Notes under the pieces: model-generated
What the model was told of the DNA's origin: nothing
The model's input: the letters and a program-made list of their open reading frames with translations, nothing else
The model's database searches: none
Shown here: positions 17,421 to 26,419 of the stretch, piece by piece
Layout of the letters: the number at the start of each line of letters is the position of its first letter
Position numbering within the stretch: position 1 is the stretch's first letter
Virus record (IMG/VR): IMGVR_UViG_3300031851_000004
Location: 35,271-99,270 of that record
DNA: 64,000 nucleotides
Source of the DNA: a virus
Direction: 5' to 3' (one strand)
Position numbers and translations under genes: made by a program

Positions 17421-19330
17421 TGGGAAAAAAGAAAGTTTTATACCATAGTAATTTTTCTAAAATTTTAAGCGGTTTTGGGAAAAATGCAAAAAATATATTA
17501 AAATATCTTCAGTCAACTGGTAAGTATGATTTAATTGAAGTTAGTAATGGTGTGTCTGAAAACCATAAAGACTTAAAAAAATTACCATGGAAAGCTATAG
17601 GTGGAGTCCCTGAAGATCAAAGTCTTGTAGACAAAATAAATAAAGATCCTAATTTAGCTCGTAGTGCCCAGTATGGTTTTCTTAATATTGATAAAATAGT
17701 AAAAGAAGAAAAGCCAGATGTTTATTTGGGTGTTGAAGATATATGGGGCATATCTCCTTTGACTAAAAAACCTTGGTGGAATAAGATAAACTGTATGGCT
17801 TGGACTACTTTAGATAGTTTGCCGATACTTGCTGACGCAGTAAAATCCGCTCCTAAAATAAAAAATTATTACGTCTGGGCTAGTTTTGCGGAAAAATCTA
17901 TGAAAAAAGATCATGGACTCGATCACATAAAAACTCTGCATGGAGCTGTCGATACTAAAAACTTTTCCAACCTAGGCGATGAAGCAAAAAGCTCGTTAAG
18001 ATCAAAGTTTAATATTGACCCTGAATCATTCATTATAGGTTTTGTTTTTAGAAATCAACTAAGAAAAAGTGTTCCAAATTTAATTGAAGGTTTTAAGCTT
18101 TTTAAAAAAGAGTTTCCTCAAAGCAAAGCCAAACTACTTCTTCATACTAATTTTTCAGAAGGTTGGAGTATACCGTCGTTAGTAGAAGAGAAGGGTATTG
18201 ACCCGTCAGACATTCTTTGTACGTACTATTGCCCTAAGTGCAAGAATTATGAAGTTAAACCCTTTTCTGGTCAAAATCTTACATGCCCATTCTGTAAATC
18301 TGAAAAATCTCAAAACACAGTTTCTATAACTGCAGGAGTAAATGAGACTCAGTTAAATGAAGTGTATAATTTAATGGATGTTTATTGTCATCCGTTTACA
18401 TCTGGAGGTCAAGAGATTCCAATTCAAGAAGCAAAACTTTGCGAGCTTATAACTTTAGTTACAAATTACTCTTGTGGCGAAGATTGTTCTACTTCTGAAA
18501 GCGGCGGGATGCCCTTAGATTGGTCTGAGTATAGAGAGCCAGGAACCCAATTCATAAAGGCTAGCACATATGCTTCTAGCATTTCCAAAAACCTTAAAAA
18601 AGTTTTTAAAATGGATTTGCTTAAAAGAAGCTCTATAGGTAAAAAAGCTAGAGATTTCGTAATAAATAATTATTCAATCGAAGTTATTGGTAAGAAGCTA
18701 GAAGACATAATAGATGCCTTCCCACAAGTTGATTATGATTTCAAATTTGAGCAAGAAAAAAGGAATGAAAATTACAATCCGCCAGAGATAAAAGATGACT
18801 CTTCATGGCTTATTGATATATATAAAGGTGTCCTTAAGGTGGATCTGGACCACAACGATGAAGGGCATAAACATTGGATGTCTTCAATTAAGAATGGTGC
18901 AAAAAGATTGGATATTTTAAATCATTTTAAATCGGTAGCTGTTGGTGAAAATTCTAAAATTGATTCTAGCAAATCTTCTGCTCCAGTTGATTTTAGTGCG
19001 ATCCTAAAAACTTCAAACAAGAAAAAAGCTTTGTTTTGCATAAACTCTGACCCAGAAGACGTCCTACTAGTGACTTCTTTGCTGGGTGATTTTAATAAAA
19101 AAAACCCAGACTTTGATATCTTTTTCGCAACAGATCCTAAGTTCTTTCAAATGGTCTCAACAAATCCTAATATATTTAAGGTAATCCCTTTTCAACCAGA
19201 GATGAACGATGAAAAAATTATGCTTGGTGCGGGGTTAGAAGATAATTACTTTGATGCTTGTTACAACTTCAACAATGTATTATCTAACTATTTAGCTATA
19301 GAAAATAAATCTTTTACTACCTATGAATAA
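17420..19330 (+). CDS. Glycosyltransferase (GT4-like) with zinc ribbon and GT9-like start
   Basis: 636 aa. Residues 1-420 look like a GT-B glycosyltransferase: GFVFRNQLRKSVPNLIEGF, then MDVYCHPFTSGGQEIPIQEAKLC, the nucleotide-sugar helix with Glu332 and Glu338. An unusual zinc ribbon is inserted (Cys271, 274, 289, 292). The last 110 residues (ALFCINSDPEDVLLVTSLLG) resemble the first beta-alpha units of heptosyltransferase-type GT9 enzymes, and the next gene looks like the rest of such a domain. Start is in a TAATG overlap with the preceding gene. Likely decorates a glycan or protein. Confidence 0.75.
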   Translation: MGKKKVLYHSNFSKILSGFGKNAKNILKYLQSTGKYDLIEVSNGVSENHKDLKKLPWKAIGGVPEDQSLVDKINKDPNLARSAQYGFLNIDKIVKEEKPDVYLGVEDIWGISPLTKKPWWNKINCMAWTTLDSLPILADAVKSAPKIKNYYVWASFAEKSMKKDHGLDHIKTLHGAVDTKNFSNLGDEAKSSLRSKFNIDPESFIIGFVFRNQLRKSVPNLIEGFKLFKKEFPQSKAKLLLHTNFSEGWSIPSLVEEKGIDPSDILCTYYCPKCKNYEVKPFSGQNLTCPFCKSEKSQNTVSITAGVNETQLNEVYNLMDVYCHPFTSGGQEIPIQEAKLCELITLVTNYSCGEDCSTSESGGMPLDWSEYREPGTQFIKASTYASSISKNLKKVFKMDLLKRSSIGKKARDFVINNYSIEVIGKKLEDIIDAFPQVDYDFKFEQEKRNENYNPPEIKDDSSWLIDIYKGVLKVDLDHNDEGHKHWMSSIKNGAKRLDILNHFKSVAVGENSKIDSSKSSAPVDFSAILKTSNKKKALFCINSDPEDVLLVTSLLGDFNKKNPDFDIFFATDPKFFQMVSTNPNIFKVIPFQPEMNDEKIMLGAGLEDNYFDACYNFNNVLSNYLAIENKSFTTYE

Positions 19331-20501
19331 ACTTGAAAGGTTTAGTTTGCACTCAGCTCTTAAAGCTGGAAAACCATTTTTTAATGAGTGTTTTTTTCCC
19401 ATCACTTATGATAAATATATAACCTTTGAGGCTTCAGCTTTAACCCCAGCATTAGATTATAAAAATTGGCAGGAAGTTATTGATTTCATGAAGCCTTTCC
19501 TAGATAGAGCTGGCATAAAAATTATAAGATTAGGTCACGCCAAAAGCCCAGAAATAACTGGAGTCATTGATCATAGAGGAAAAGGGTTCAATCAAGACGC
19601 TTATATTATTAGCAAATCTTCGTTGCACTTAGGTTCAGAAAGGACTCTCTCTCTAACCGCTTATCATTTCAACGTGAAACAAGTCTGCCTTTTTTCCTCT
19701 TTTGAATCTAAACTTTATCCATTTAAGAAAAATAAATCTGATAAATTTATAGACTCAGATAAGAAGGGTAGGTTGCCTAGTTATTCTGAAATGGACACAG
19801 GGGAAACTGTAAACAACATATCGCCTTGTGTAATAGCCGAAAGAACTCTAAGTTCTCTTAAAATAAAAAATGACTTAGGAGAATTAAACCATATTTTCGC
19901 AGGAAAACTTTGTAATACAAAAACCATAGAGTTGGTTCCTGATTTCTCTCCAGATCCTAATTTTCTAAAAGGATCTTTGGTTAATTTGCGAGCTGATTTA
20001 GCCTTTGATGAGCAAAACATTTTTCAGTTTTCGCAGGGCAGGAGGCTGGGAATAATAACAGACAAAACCCTTTCAGTAGAACTTCTTAATGCCATAAAAG
20101 GCTCCGTTTCTAGAGTGTCGATAAATGCAGATGCTGGAATAGAAGAAAGTTTTATAAAAAATCTTAATGATTTGAATATAGCTTACGAAATTTTTGTAAG
20201 TAAAAAGGATATACTCTCTGAAATTAGGCTAAAATTTATAGATGAGATTATCGAGTACTATCCTAAGACAACTAAAAAAGACGTTGATTTTTCTATTGAT
20301 TCGAGTTACTCTAATTTAATCAATTCATCCAAAATATTAATATCTAAGGGAAAAAACTATGCAAGTAAAGCTCACTGGATTACAGGTAAAGAAATTAAAC
20401 CTGGCTTGCAAGAGTTTATAGATACTTCTGATTTTTGGGAAGACATTGATTTTATGAATATATACTCAATAAAACAAAATAATGGAAGTAAAAATAAGTA
20501 A
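19323..20501 (+). CDS. GT9-like glycosyltransferase C-terminal half
   Basis: 392 aa. The segment KIIRLGHAKSPEITGVIDHRG, followed by AYIISKSSLHLGSERT, fits the donor-binding half of ADP-heptose-type GT9 transferases. The matching N-terminal half appears at the end of the preceding protein, whose gene overlaps this one by 8 bp, so the pair may form one GT-B enzyme from two polypeptides. The last 170 residues are not recognised. Confidence 0.6.
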   Translation: MNKLERFSLHSALKAGKPFFNECFFPITYDKYITFEASALTPALDYKNWQEVIDFMKPFLDRAGIKIIRLGHAKSPEITGVIDHRGKGFNQDAYIISKSSLHLGSERTLSLTAYHFNVKQVCLFSSFESKLYPFKKNKSDKFIDSDKKGRLPSYSEMDTGETVNNISPCVIAERTLSSLKIKNDLGELNHIFAGKLCNTKTIELVPDFSPDPNFLKGSLVNLRADLAFDEQNIFQFSQGRRLGIITDKTLSVELLNAIKGSVSRVSINADAGIEESFIKNLNDLNIAYEIFVSKKDILSEIRLKFIDEIIEYYPKTTKKDVDFSIDSSYSNLINSSKILISKGKNYASKAHWITGKEIKPGLQEFIDTSDFWEDIDFMNIYSIKQNNGSKNK

Positions 20502-21300
20502 AGATATTGAAGCTTCAATGAAAGAAGCTGTCGTAAAAATAAAAAGAAAAGTTAAGGGTTCTGGAGTTGGTCCAGATTTATACAAAAGAGACGAAAACGG
20601 CTTATTAGAAAATGTAGATTACATTTTTAATGATGACGGATCTGTTGATTGGAGGTCAATGATAAAAGATGAACACCTTTTCCCTAACAAAGGTTGGTTT
20701 GAGTCTAGAAAAAAATCAGTACCAAGATCGGTTGAGGGTTTAAAAGATTATCAATTGTTGATAAAATTAAGTGGAATAAAAGAGTTGGCTAGGTTAAGGG
20801 GTTTTGAAAGCGTTAGTTATTATTCTGACAAATGTGAACTCAATCATGTCGCTGTTTGTTGTACCATGACCTTTATAGGTAATTACGAAACAGGTGGCGG
20901 ATCTATTGTTTTTCAAGACATGGCTAATGCAACTCTAGAAAACACAAGCAGTTTTGCTACAAAATTCCTAGAGACAATCGCTTGCAATAGAGCATTCGTT
21001 AGATGCGTTAGAAATTTTCTTAATATACATATTGTTGGAGATGACGAGATAGATAAATCAGATTCGCTTCAGCCTGTGAAATTTGGATCAGAGTCTTTGT
21101 CGCCGCAGGGCATACTCAAAAACGAAGCCGCTTTGTCTGGTATTTCTAATTTTGAATCTTTCATAAATACATTAAGAGGTTGGCATCGTGATGAGGTTTT
21201 TAAGGTTCCTTCTTCGATTGATCCTTCGTCTTGGTCTGGTTATACCGACATACCGCCAAAGTATGCTAGAGAATTTTTAAAAATTTTAAAAAATAATTAA
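20482..21300 (+). CDS. Hypothetical protein, possible ssDNA-annealing protein
   Basis: 272 aa. The central part contains LARLRGFESVSYYSDKCELN, then a beta strand, then FLETIACNRAFVRCVRNFL. The last pattern, a Glu-Thr-Ala-x-x-Arg-Ala-x-x-Arg helix following a beta sheet, is reminiscent of Rad52/Erf-type annealing proteins, where such a helix follows the sheet. This is a weak structural impression only. Overlaps the preceding gene by 20 bp. Confidence 0.5.
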   Translation: MEVKISKDIEASMKEAVVKIKRKVKGSGVGPDLYKRDENGLLENVDYIFNDDGSVDWRSMIKDEHLFPNKGWFESRKKSVPRSVEGLKDYQLLIKLSGIKELARLRGFESVSYYSDKCELNHVAVCCTMTFIGNYETGGGSIVFQDMANATLENTSSFATKFLETIACNRAFVRCVRNFLNIHIVGDDEIDKSDSLQPVKFGSESLSPQGILKNEAALSGISNFESFINTLRGWHRDEVFKVPSSIDPSSWSGYTDIPPKYAREFLKILKNN

Positions 21301-21303
21301 TAC

Positions 21304-21867
21304 ATGTCTAATAATAAGTGTGGAAAAGGTTTTAATTTGTTAAAAAAAACCAAGACCTACTTAGTAGGTCACATGCAATACAAAAGCGGTAGGGATTGGA
21401 GGTCTGAAGTAACTAAAAGCCTTAACCCTATAGGAGTTACTTGCTTTGATCCGTATAAAAAACCATTTGTAAAAGACGTTGAAGAAGATGAAGATTCGAG
21501 GCGAGAGATGGAAATATGGATGGATACAAAACAATACGACAGGGTTTCTGATAAAATGAAAACCGTGAGATCTTATGATCTTAACTTAGTTGACAGATCT
21601 GATTTTATAATAGCTCATTTGGTTCCAGAAGTGGCTTCGTGGGGTTCCGCAGAAGAAATAGTGACTGCGGTTAAGATGAAAAAACCTATTTTCATAAGCA
21701 TGGAGGGTGGAAAATCAAAAACACCTCTTTGGATGCTTGGAATGCTACCGCATAAGTATATCTATAACAGCATAGATGAAATTGTAAAAATGCTTTTCGC
21801 TATAAATGAAGGTAGTAAGCCTATTGATTCTGACCGTTGGAGGTTATTGAGGGCAGAGTATAGATAG
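21304..21867 (+). CDS. Nucleoside 2-deoxyribosyltransferase-like protein
   Basis: 187 aa. It starts TYLVGHMQYKSGRDWRSEV and has LVDRSDFIIAHL followed by SWGSAEEIVTAVKMKKPIF. This is the pattern of the nucleoside deoxyribosyltransferase family (Asp near D-F-I-I-A, catalytic Glu in GSAEEI). Such enzymes move or hydrolyse the base of nucleotides; in a phage this could serve salvage or removal of unusual nucleotides. Convergent with the minus-strand gene at its 3' end (24 bp overlap). Confidence 0.7.
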   Translation: MSNNKCGKGFNLLKKTKTYLVGHMQYKSGRDWRSEVTKSLNPIGVTCFDPYKKPFVKDVEEDEDSRREMEIWMDTKQYDRVSDKMKTVRSYDLNLVDRSDFIIAHLVPEVASWGSAEEIVTAVKMKKPIFISMEGGKSKTPLWMLGMLPHKYIYNSIDEIVKMLFAINEGSKPIDSDRWRLLRAEYR

Positions 21868-22158
21868 CCTACTGATTATATCATTTAAATTATTATAATT
21901 TATAGATTCTATTCGTATGTTTGCTATTTCTTTTTTGGTTCTTATAGATATTCCGTATTCTGATTTGGGTTTTATGAAATCATATACAAAATCATAAGCT
22001 CCTGTATTTTTCAACCACTTATAATAGAAGTCTCTATATTCTTTTTTGCATTCCAAGAGCACTTGGCGACCCAATAAACAATTTGAATATAGAGTAATGT
22101 CTCTAAACAAGACCACCTCGCTAGGCGGTTCGCAAAGCTCTGCTTCTATTATTAACAA
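21844..22158 (-). CDS. Hypothetical protein, minus strand, 104 aa
   Basis: One of the few minus-strand genes. No recognised domain; contains YRDFYYKWLKNTGAYDFVYDF. It is 3 bp downstream of another minus-strand gene, forming a two-gene unit that reads toward the deoxyribosyltransferase gene. Confidence 0.55.
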   Translation of the reverse strand: MLIIEAELCEPPSEVVLFRDITLYSNCLLGRQVLLECKKEYRDFYYKWLKNTGAYDFVYDFIKPKSEYGISIRTKKEIANIRIESINYNNLNDIISRLSILCPQ

Positions 22159-22161
22159 AAT

Positions 22162-22359
22162 TTAAACTTTTTGCCAGGTATTGTTTTCTTTCTTGAAATA
22201 TACAGCTTTTAATTCTGCATTTTCGCCTGTTAACGACCCCGAATCACATGTTGCTTTGAACATTTCTATCGCAGTCTCAGGGTTTAAGGCTTTATAATAT
22301 CTGGAGCTATGGGTTATTGATTTTTTGTTTTCTAATAGATAATCTACTTTATACGTCAT
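22162..22359 (-). CDS. Small alpha/beta protein, minus strand, 65 aa
   Basis: Sequence begins TYKVDYLLENKKSITHSSRYYKALNPETAIEMFKA: a beta hairpin then a helix with A-x-x-M-F-K. This resembles the small 'beta-beta-x-A-x-EEA-helix' proteins (DpnD/PcfM-like) found repeatedly later in the window. A TATAAT on the minus strand lies 5 nt before its ATG, so it may also be leaderless. Confidence 0.55.
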   Translation of the reverse strand: MTYKVDYLLENKKSITHSSRYYKALNPETAIEMFKATCDSGSLTGENAELKAVYFKKENNTWQKV

Positions 22360-22401
22360 TATTAATTATATTACACTTCTTATCGTCTTTTAAAAAACTT
22401 A

Positions 22402-22428
22402 TTGCTTTTTTTTAAAACTACTGTAATC
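22402..22428 (+). promoter_or_regulatory. Candidate promoter of the tmRNA gene
   Basis: TTGCTT at 22402-22407, 16 bp spacer and TAATCT at 22424-22429 lie about 23 nt upstream of the mature tmRNA 5' end. The match is weaker than other promoters here. Confidence 0.35.
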
Positions 22429-22452
22429 TATATTAGATCTTTGAAAATTTAT

Positions 22453-22873
22453 GGGGGTGTTCTGGATTCGACTAAAGTTAGATTCTTGCACCGCAAGTCG
22501 GAGACGCACTTGGCTCCGCAAAAAAGTGCAACTTGTACATGGCAAGACTAAAAATCGTGTTAGAGCTTTAAGTTTCAAGAGCCGCATCGCTTCCAAGCGT
22601 GTTGGTTTTAGAAGCCGCAAGCTCGCCTTAGCAGCTTAATCTGCTAACCTCTTACCTTTTGACGCAGATATTAAGGATAAGGGGTCATCAATCTGCAAAA
22701 ACAGAAAAAGTTTACCTGTTAATAAACTGTAGTCCGCTGAGTATTCGGAGGCAAATAATTGTAATAGGAAGTTGGATGTTAATATCACAACTTTAAAAAA
22801 AATTAACTAAACTTGTAGACGTGTCTGATTGAAGGCTATTAGGACGCGGGTTCAAATCCCGCCACCTCCACCA
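22453..22873 (+). ncRNA. ssrA: Transfer-messenger RNA (tmRNA)
   Basis: A complete one-piece tmRNA of about 421 nt with encoded CCA (22871-22873). The acceptor stem GGGGGUG pairs with CACCUCC and has the G3-U pair that specifies alanine charging. The T arm is GCGGG-TTCAAAT-CCCGC. Pseudoknot 1 is intact: GGAG (22500-22503) with CTCC (22514-22517), and GCACTT (22506-22511) with AAGTGC (22524-22529). Eleven nt later, as in E. coli, a GGC codon (22541) opens a 32-codon frame that ends ...KLALAA and stop at 22637-22639. The stop sits in a hairpin TTAGCAG/CTGCTAA (22628-22647), the usual helix 5. The tag is long and strongly basic, unlike the 10-15 residue acidic/neutral tags usual in bacteria. Confidence 0.93.
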
Positions 22874-22877
22874 TTTA

Positions 22878-22947
22878 AAGCAACCAAAAAACAAAACTGA
22901 TAAAAAATTCGGGATTTCTCGTTGAAGTTTCTTGGTTGCTTTTTTGT
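22878..22947 (+). terminator. Rho-independent terminator after tmRNA
   Basis: The inverted repeat AAGCAACCAA ... TTGGTTGCTT followed by a T tract lies directly after the tmRNA CCA end. The loop is long (about 45 nt). Confidence 0.6.
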
Positions 22948-22969
22948 TGCATAATACATATATATAATA

Positions 22970-23149
22970 GTGAAAAATTTTGACAAAAAGTATTTGCTAA
23001 AGATGGCTGAAGAGCTTATAGAACTTGCTTGTAGAATACTACAGCATGTAAATAAAACAAAAGACTATTCTGAAAAAATTTTGGAAGAGGTTGATGATGT
23101 CAAGTTCAGAATTTCCGAATTTGAAAAAAAAATTTCCGAATCAAAGTAA
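22970..23149 (+). CDS. Small coiled-coil protein, 59 aa, GTG start
   Basis: GTG start at 22970 (an in-frame ATG lies at 23003). The peptide is helical and charged (KMAEELIELACRILQHV, EKILEEVDDVKFRISEFEKK) with heptad spacing. It sits between the tmRNA terminator and a glycosyltransferase gene. Function unknown. Confidence 0.5.
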   Translation: MKNFDKKYLLKMAEELIELACRILQHVNKTKDYSEKILEEVDDVKFRISEFEKKISESK

Positions 23150-23167
23150 ACATAAGTTCGAATCTTC

Positions 23168-24040
23168 ATGACGCACCATAACAGTTCTATAACTATAGCT
23201 ATATGTACGCGCGATAACCCAGAGTACATAAAACATTTGGTTGAAGATTTAAAAAACCAATCAGATAAAGATTTCGAACTAATCATTCAAAATAATGGCT
23301 TAAAGATAGATGTGGATTTGTCTGGATTCAATAATGCAATTTTTTTAAATAAAAAGTGTTTTGGTCTTTCTGAATCAAGGAATTTATGTGTTAATTCGTG
23401 CAAGACAGAATATATTCATTTTCTTGACGATGATTTAACGATTAAAAAAGATTTCACAAGCTCATTAAAAGGCTTTGTGGCGAAAAATCCCAATGTTTCT
23501 GCTGCGGGGGGAAAGGTTCTACCAGATTGGACTTATGTTGATCGACCAAGTTGGGTAACTAATAATTGTTTGGTTTTGCTTTCTATGCTTGATTTTGGTC
23601 CTGAAAAAAAACGCTTAGGAAGCGAGGTGTCTTGGCTTGTTGGAGCTAATCTATTAATAAAAACAAAAAAAATAATAGATTATGGTTTTTTTAAGCCTTA
23701 CTTGGGTAGAATAGGAGGCAACGAATCTCTTCTCGGCTCAGAAGAGAACGAGCTTCTTCATAGAATAGCTAAGGATGAAGACGTGTTTTACTGCCCAGAC
23801 TTCACGGTGCATCATTATGTCTCGCCTAATCAATTAAACAGAAAATGGTTTGTGAAAAGGGTTGCTTGGCAAGCTGTTTCAGACATGTTATCAAATCAAA
23901 ATTGGCTGTCATCTCTTCCAGATCAAGAAGAAAGGTTTTTAAGATCTATAAATTGTATAAAAAATGATAACTCTAATATAGATGAACTTCTACACTCTGT
24001 ACATTTCTTAACTCATAATCTTTTAAAAGGCGATGGTTAA
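23168..24040 (+). CDS. Family 2 glycosyltransferase
   Basis: 290 aa, GT-A fold. Opening SITIAICTRDNPEYIKHLVEDLKNQ is the standard GT2 start. The metal/nucleotide motif is YIHFLDDDLTIKKDF. Then NEF-like SEENELLHRIAKDEDVFYCPDF. Transfers a sugar from a nucleotide donor, target unknown. First gene of a run of surface-glycan genes; overlaps the next by 8 bp. Confidence 0.88.
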   Translation: MTHHNSSITIAICTRDNPEYIKHLVEDLKNQSDKDFELIIQNNGLKIDVDLSGFNNAIFLNKKCFGLSESRNLCVNSCKTEYIHFLDDDLTIKKDFTSSLKGFVAKNPNVSAAGGKVLPDWTYVDRPSWVTNNCLVLLSMLDFGPEKKRLGSEVSWLVGANLLIKTKKIIDYGFFKPYLGRIGGNESLLGSEENELLHRIAKDEDVFYCPDFTVHHYVSPNQLNRKWFVKRVAWQAVSDMLSNQNWLSSLPDQEERFLRSINCIKNDNSNIDELLHSVHFLTHNLLKGDG

Positions 24041-24929
24041 AAATTTAATTTTATGTTTTAGGCATGAGGCTTTAGTTAATGGAAGCTTACAGCCCACTTT
24101 TTGTGGCATGGGGGATATTATAAGAGGGTTCGTGCATTGCTTTCTCTTATGCGAGAGTTTGGGGATAAAATTTCATATAAATTTTGACGATCACTCGTTA
24201 AGCAAATTCATGAATCCATCTTGTTTTTCTTTTGAGGGTATTGTCCCTGATGAAATTCTTTTTGTGGAGGGGTCTGAATTAAACACTTTAGTACATAATT
24301 CAACCGAAAAAAACTTATATTTAATGACTAATGGGGATTTTTCATTAAAATTTATAGCAAAAGATAGCCTCTCCTCTGCATTTGAATATATATTTCTTTC
24401 AGACTGTAATGTTTTAAATTTTGTAAAATCTAATTTCAATTTCTCTGGAAAAACCCTTCATGCTAGGTTCGGAGACGGAATGATGGTCGATAGTAAATTT
24501 ATTGACGACTTTTATTTGAAATACTCCACCCACCCTTTTTCGCCTTCTTCTTGGTTTAAAATATTGCCAGATTCAAGCAAATATAAAATAGTTTACAAAG
24601 GTTTTGAGGGTTCAATTTCTAGTTTCGACTTTGTTTCTTCGGATCATTTGAGTTTTAAATATTTTTTAAAAAATAAAATCGATATAGACTTTATAGATTC
24701 ACCGCCTTGTCACTTGGGCATGCAGAACTTAGATCAAGCTGATATTTTTTACACATTATGTGATTTTTATTTAATTTACTATTCTAAAATAGTTGTTAGT
24801 GTCGGGTCATATCCATTTGGAAATAGACCATCTGGCTTCGCTTTTTGGTGCCACTTTTTTAATAAAAACGACTGTTCTTTTTACTCTTTTGACTCCTTCA
24901 GGTCTGAAATAAAGCTTTTAGAACTTTAA
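24033..24929 (+). CDS. Hypothetical glycan-related protein, 298 aa
   Basis: Begins with a GMGDIIRGFVHCFLLCESLGIKFHINF pattern and later LHARFGDGMM. A Gly-Asp near the start and an H-x-R-x-GD strand are features seen in fucosyltransferase-type GT-B enzymes. The match is loose, so I assign it only to glycan metabolism by context between a GT2 and a sulfotransferase. Confidence 0.5.
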   Translation: MVKNLILCFRHEALVNGSLQPTFCGMGDIIRGFVHCFLLCESLGIKFHINFDDHSLSKFMNPSCFSFEGIVPDEILFVEGSELNTLVHNSTEKNLYLMTNGDFSLKFIAKDSLSSAFEYIFLSDCNVLNFVKSNFNFSGKTLHARFGDGMMVDSKFIDDFYLKYSTHPFSPSSWFKILPDSSKYKIVYKGFEGSISSFDFVSSDHLSFKYFLKNKIDIDFIDSPPCHLGMQNLDQADIFYTLCDFYLIYYSKIVVSVGSYPFGNRPSGFAFWCHFFNKNDCSFYSFDSFRSEIKLLEL

Positions 24930-24951
24930 TGGTTATGTCTTATTATATATA

Positions 24952-25560
24952 ATGTTTGACGAAGGGAAGAAATATATATTTACGCACCCCCCGAAGTGCG
25001 CTGGAGCTAGCATTGCAATAGGGATAGGTTTATGGAAGCATCAGGGTGGTGAAATGTTTAAAAGATATAAAAACTTATTACATAGATCTTTGACTGAAAA
25101 TATAATTGAAATAGAAAAGTTAAACCTAAATTATGAAGATTTTTTTAAGTTTAGTTTGGTTAGAAATCCGTGGGATCGATTCGTTTCTCGATATTTCTTT
25201 GAATTAACTCATAATTTAGATTTTTATAAAAAAAATAATTTAGATACTTTTGATGAATTTGTTAAATCACAGTATGATAAGTTTAAATCTAAAGGCGACA
25301 GGGGTTTTCTAAAAATAGAACCATTCTATTATCATAATGGTAAATATTGCATGGATTTCATAGTGAAACAAGAAAATTTTGAGAATGATTTCCTTCATGT
25401 TTGCGGCAAAATAGATATTAAAGACCCAGAAATAACTCGTTATGATCAGGGAACGAAACGAATTAGCCGTGATTACAAAAACATGTATAATCTGGAAACA
25501 AAAAAAATGATTGAAGACATGGGTTCAGATTCAATAGAGATGTTTGAGTACTCTTTTTAA
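24952..25560 (+). CDS. Sulfotransferase, PAPS-dependent (family 2 type)
   Basis: 202 aa. The 5'-phosphosulfate loop reads FTHPPKCAGASI and the 3'-phosphate site FSLVRNPWDRFVSRY, the two hallmarks of carbohydrate sulfotransferases. It should transfer sulfate from PAPS to a glycan. Related in layout to the second sulfotransferase at 31030. The stop and next start share the TAATG at 25558-25562. Confidence 0.85.
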   Translation: MFDEGKKYIFTHPPKCAGASIAIGIGLWKHQGGEMFKRYKNLLHRSLTENIIEIEKLNLNYEDFFKFSLVRNPWDRFVSRYFFELTHNLDFYKKNNLDTFDEFVKSQYDKFKSKGDRGFLKIEPFYYHNGKYCMDFIVKQENFENDFLHVCGKIDIKDPEITRYDQGTKRISRDYKNMYNLETKKMIEDMGSDSIEMFEYSF

Positions 25561-26414
25561 TGAAAAATATACTTTTTTACGGGAATTGTCAATTAGGAAT
25601 ATTGTGCGAAAGATATTTACTCAAAAACGAAGAGTTTAAATCTAAATATAATGTATTAAAGCCTGAAAGTTTCGGGATTAATCTTGATTATGACTGGGAG
25701 AGATTTCAATTCTTTCCAGAAACAGTATTTAAAAGTAATTTAGTTAATTTTAAGAAGGCTTTAGACTCTTCTGATATTATTATATTTCATGAAATTAAAT
25801 CAGATAATTTTCCAAGAGAGTTGTGTACGGAAAATATTGTTAATGAACATAATAAGAAAAGCTTATGTCTTACTAACTTTTGGTTTGATCCGTACAATCA
25901 AGCCAACGAAATCATAGAACATCTATACGATAATAAAATAGCCGAAACCCCAAGCTCTATATTAGATTTCCTATATAATGGTTTTGATCTTTTTGTTGAA
26001 GACCTCGTGAAAGAAGAGTATAAAAAATCAATAGAAGAGTTAAAAAATAGAGAATCTCGCCAAAACTTTGTATATTCAAAAATTTTAAGTTCTGTAAAAT
26101 TTATTGAGAACAACTGGAAAAAACTTTTATTAACCGAAAATAATTTCCCGCATCCCTCTTTCGAGTATTTTAACAATTTATCTTTATTGGTGTTAAATGA
26201 GTTGGGGATAAACTCTTTTAAACAGCTTCAAGACCCCAGACCTCTTGGTCACAAAAGATGGAATCCATTTAATCTTTATGATTTAAATTATTTCAAAAAA
26301 CTCTTTCCTGATATAAAAAAACATAATAGAATAGATGCCTATAAAGAAGATGTTATCCTTGATTATATATCAAAACAGATTAAAAAAGAGTGGAAACCAA
26401 AAGCTTTTAATTAA
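25560..26414 (+). CDS. WcbI-like polysaccharide biosynthesis protein
   Basis: 284 aa. It starts NILFYGNCQLGILCERYL, the GNCQ signature of WcbI-like proteins (SGNH-like enzymes acting on capsular polysaccharide), followed by DIIIFHEIKSDN and LTNFWFDPYN. Its neighbours, a sulfotransferase and glycosyltransferases, agree with a role in glycan modification. The precise reaction is unknown. Confidence 0.65.
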   Translation: MKNILFYGNCQLGILCERYLLKNEEFKSKYNVLKPESFGINLDYDWERFQFFPETVFKSNLVNFKKALDSSDIIIFHEIKSDNFPRELCTENIVNEHNKKSLCLTNFWFDPYNQANEIIEHLYDNKIAETPSSILDFLYNGFDLFVEDLVKEEYKKSIEELKNRESRQNFVYSKILSSVKFIENNWKKLLLTENNFPHPSFEYFNNLSLLVLNELGINSFKQLQDPRPLGHKRWNPFNLYDLNYFKKLFPDIKKHNRIDAYKEDVILDYISKQIKKEWKPKAFN

Positions 26415-26419
26415 AAACG

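Noticed and set aside
22451-22639. Protein-coding frame over the tmRNA 5' half
   Set aside because: Its 3' part is the tmRNA tag frame; upstream it runs through acceptor stem and pseudoknot 1, so it is not an ordinary gene. The antisense frame at 22399-22620 is rejected for the same reason.
22982-23003. TTGACA ... TTTGCTAAAGA inside the 22970 gene as a promoter
   Set aside because: The spacer is only 12 bp, far from the 16-18 bp of all other promoters here.
23150-23170. GTTCGAATC-like T-loop considered as a tRNA
   Set aside because: No acceptor, D or anticodon arm can be drawn around it.
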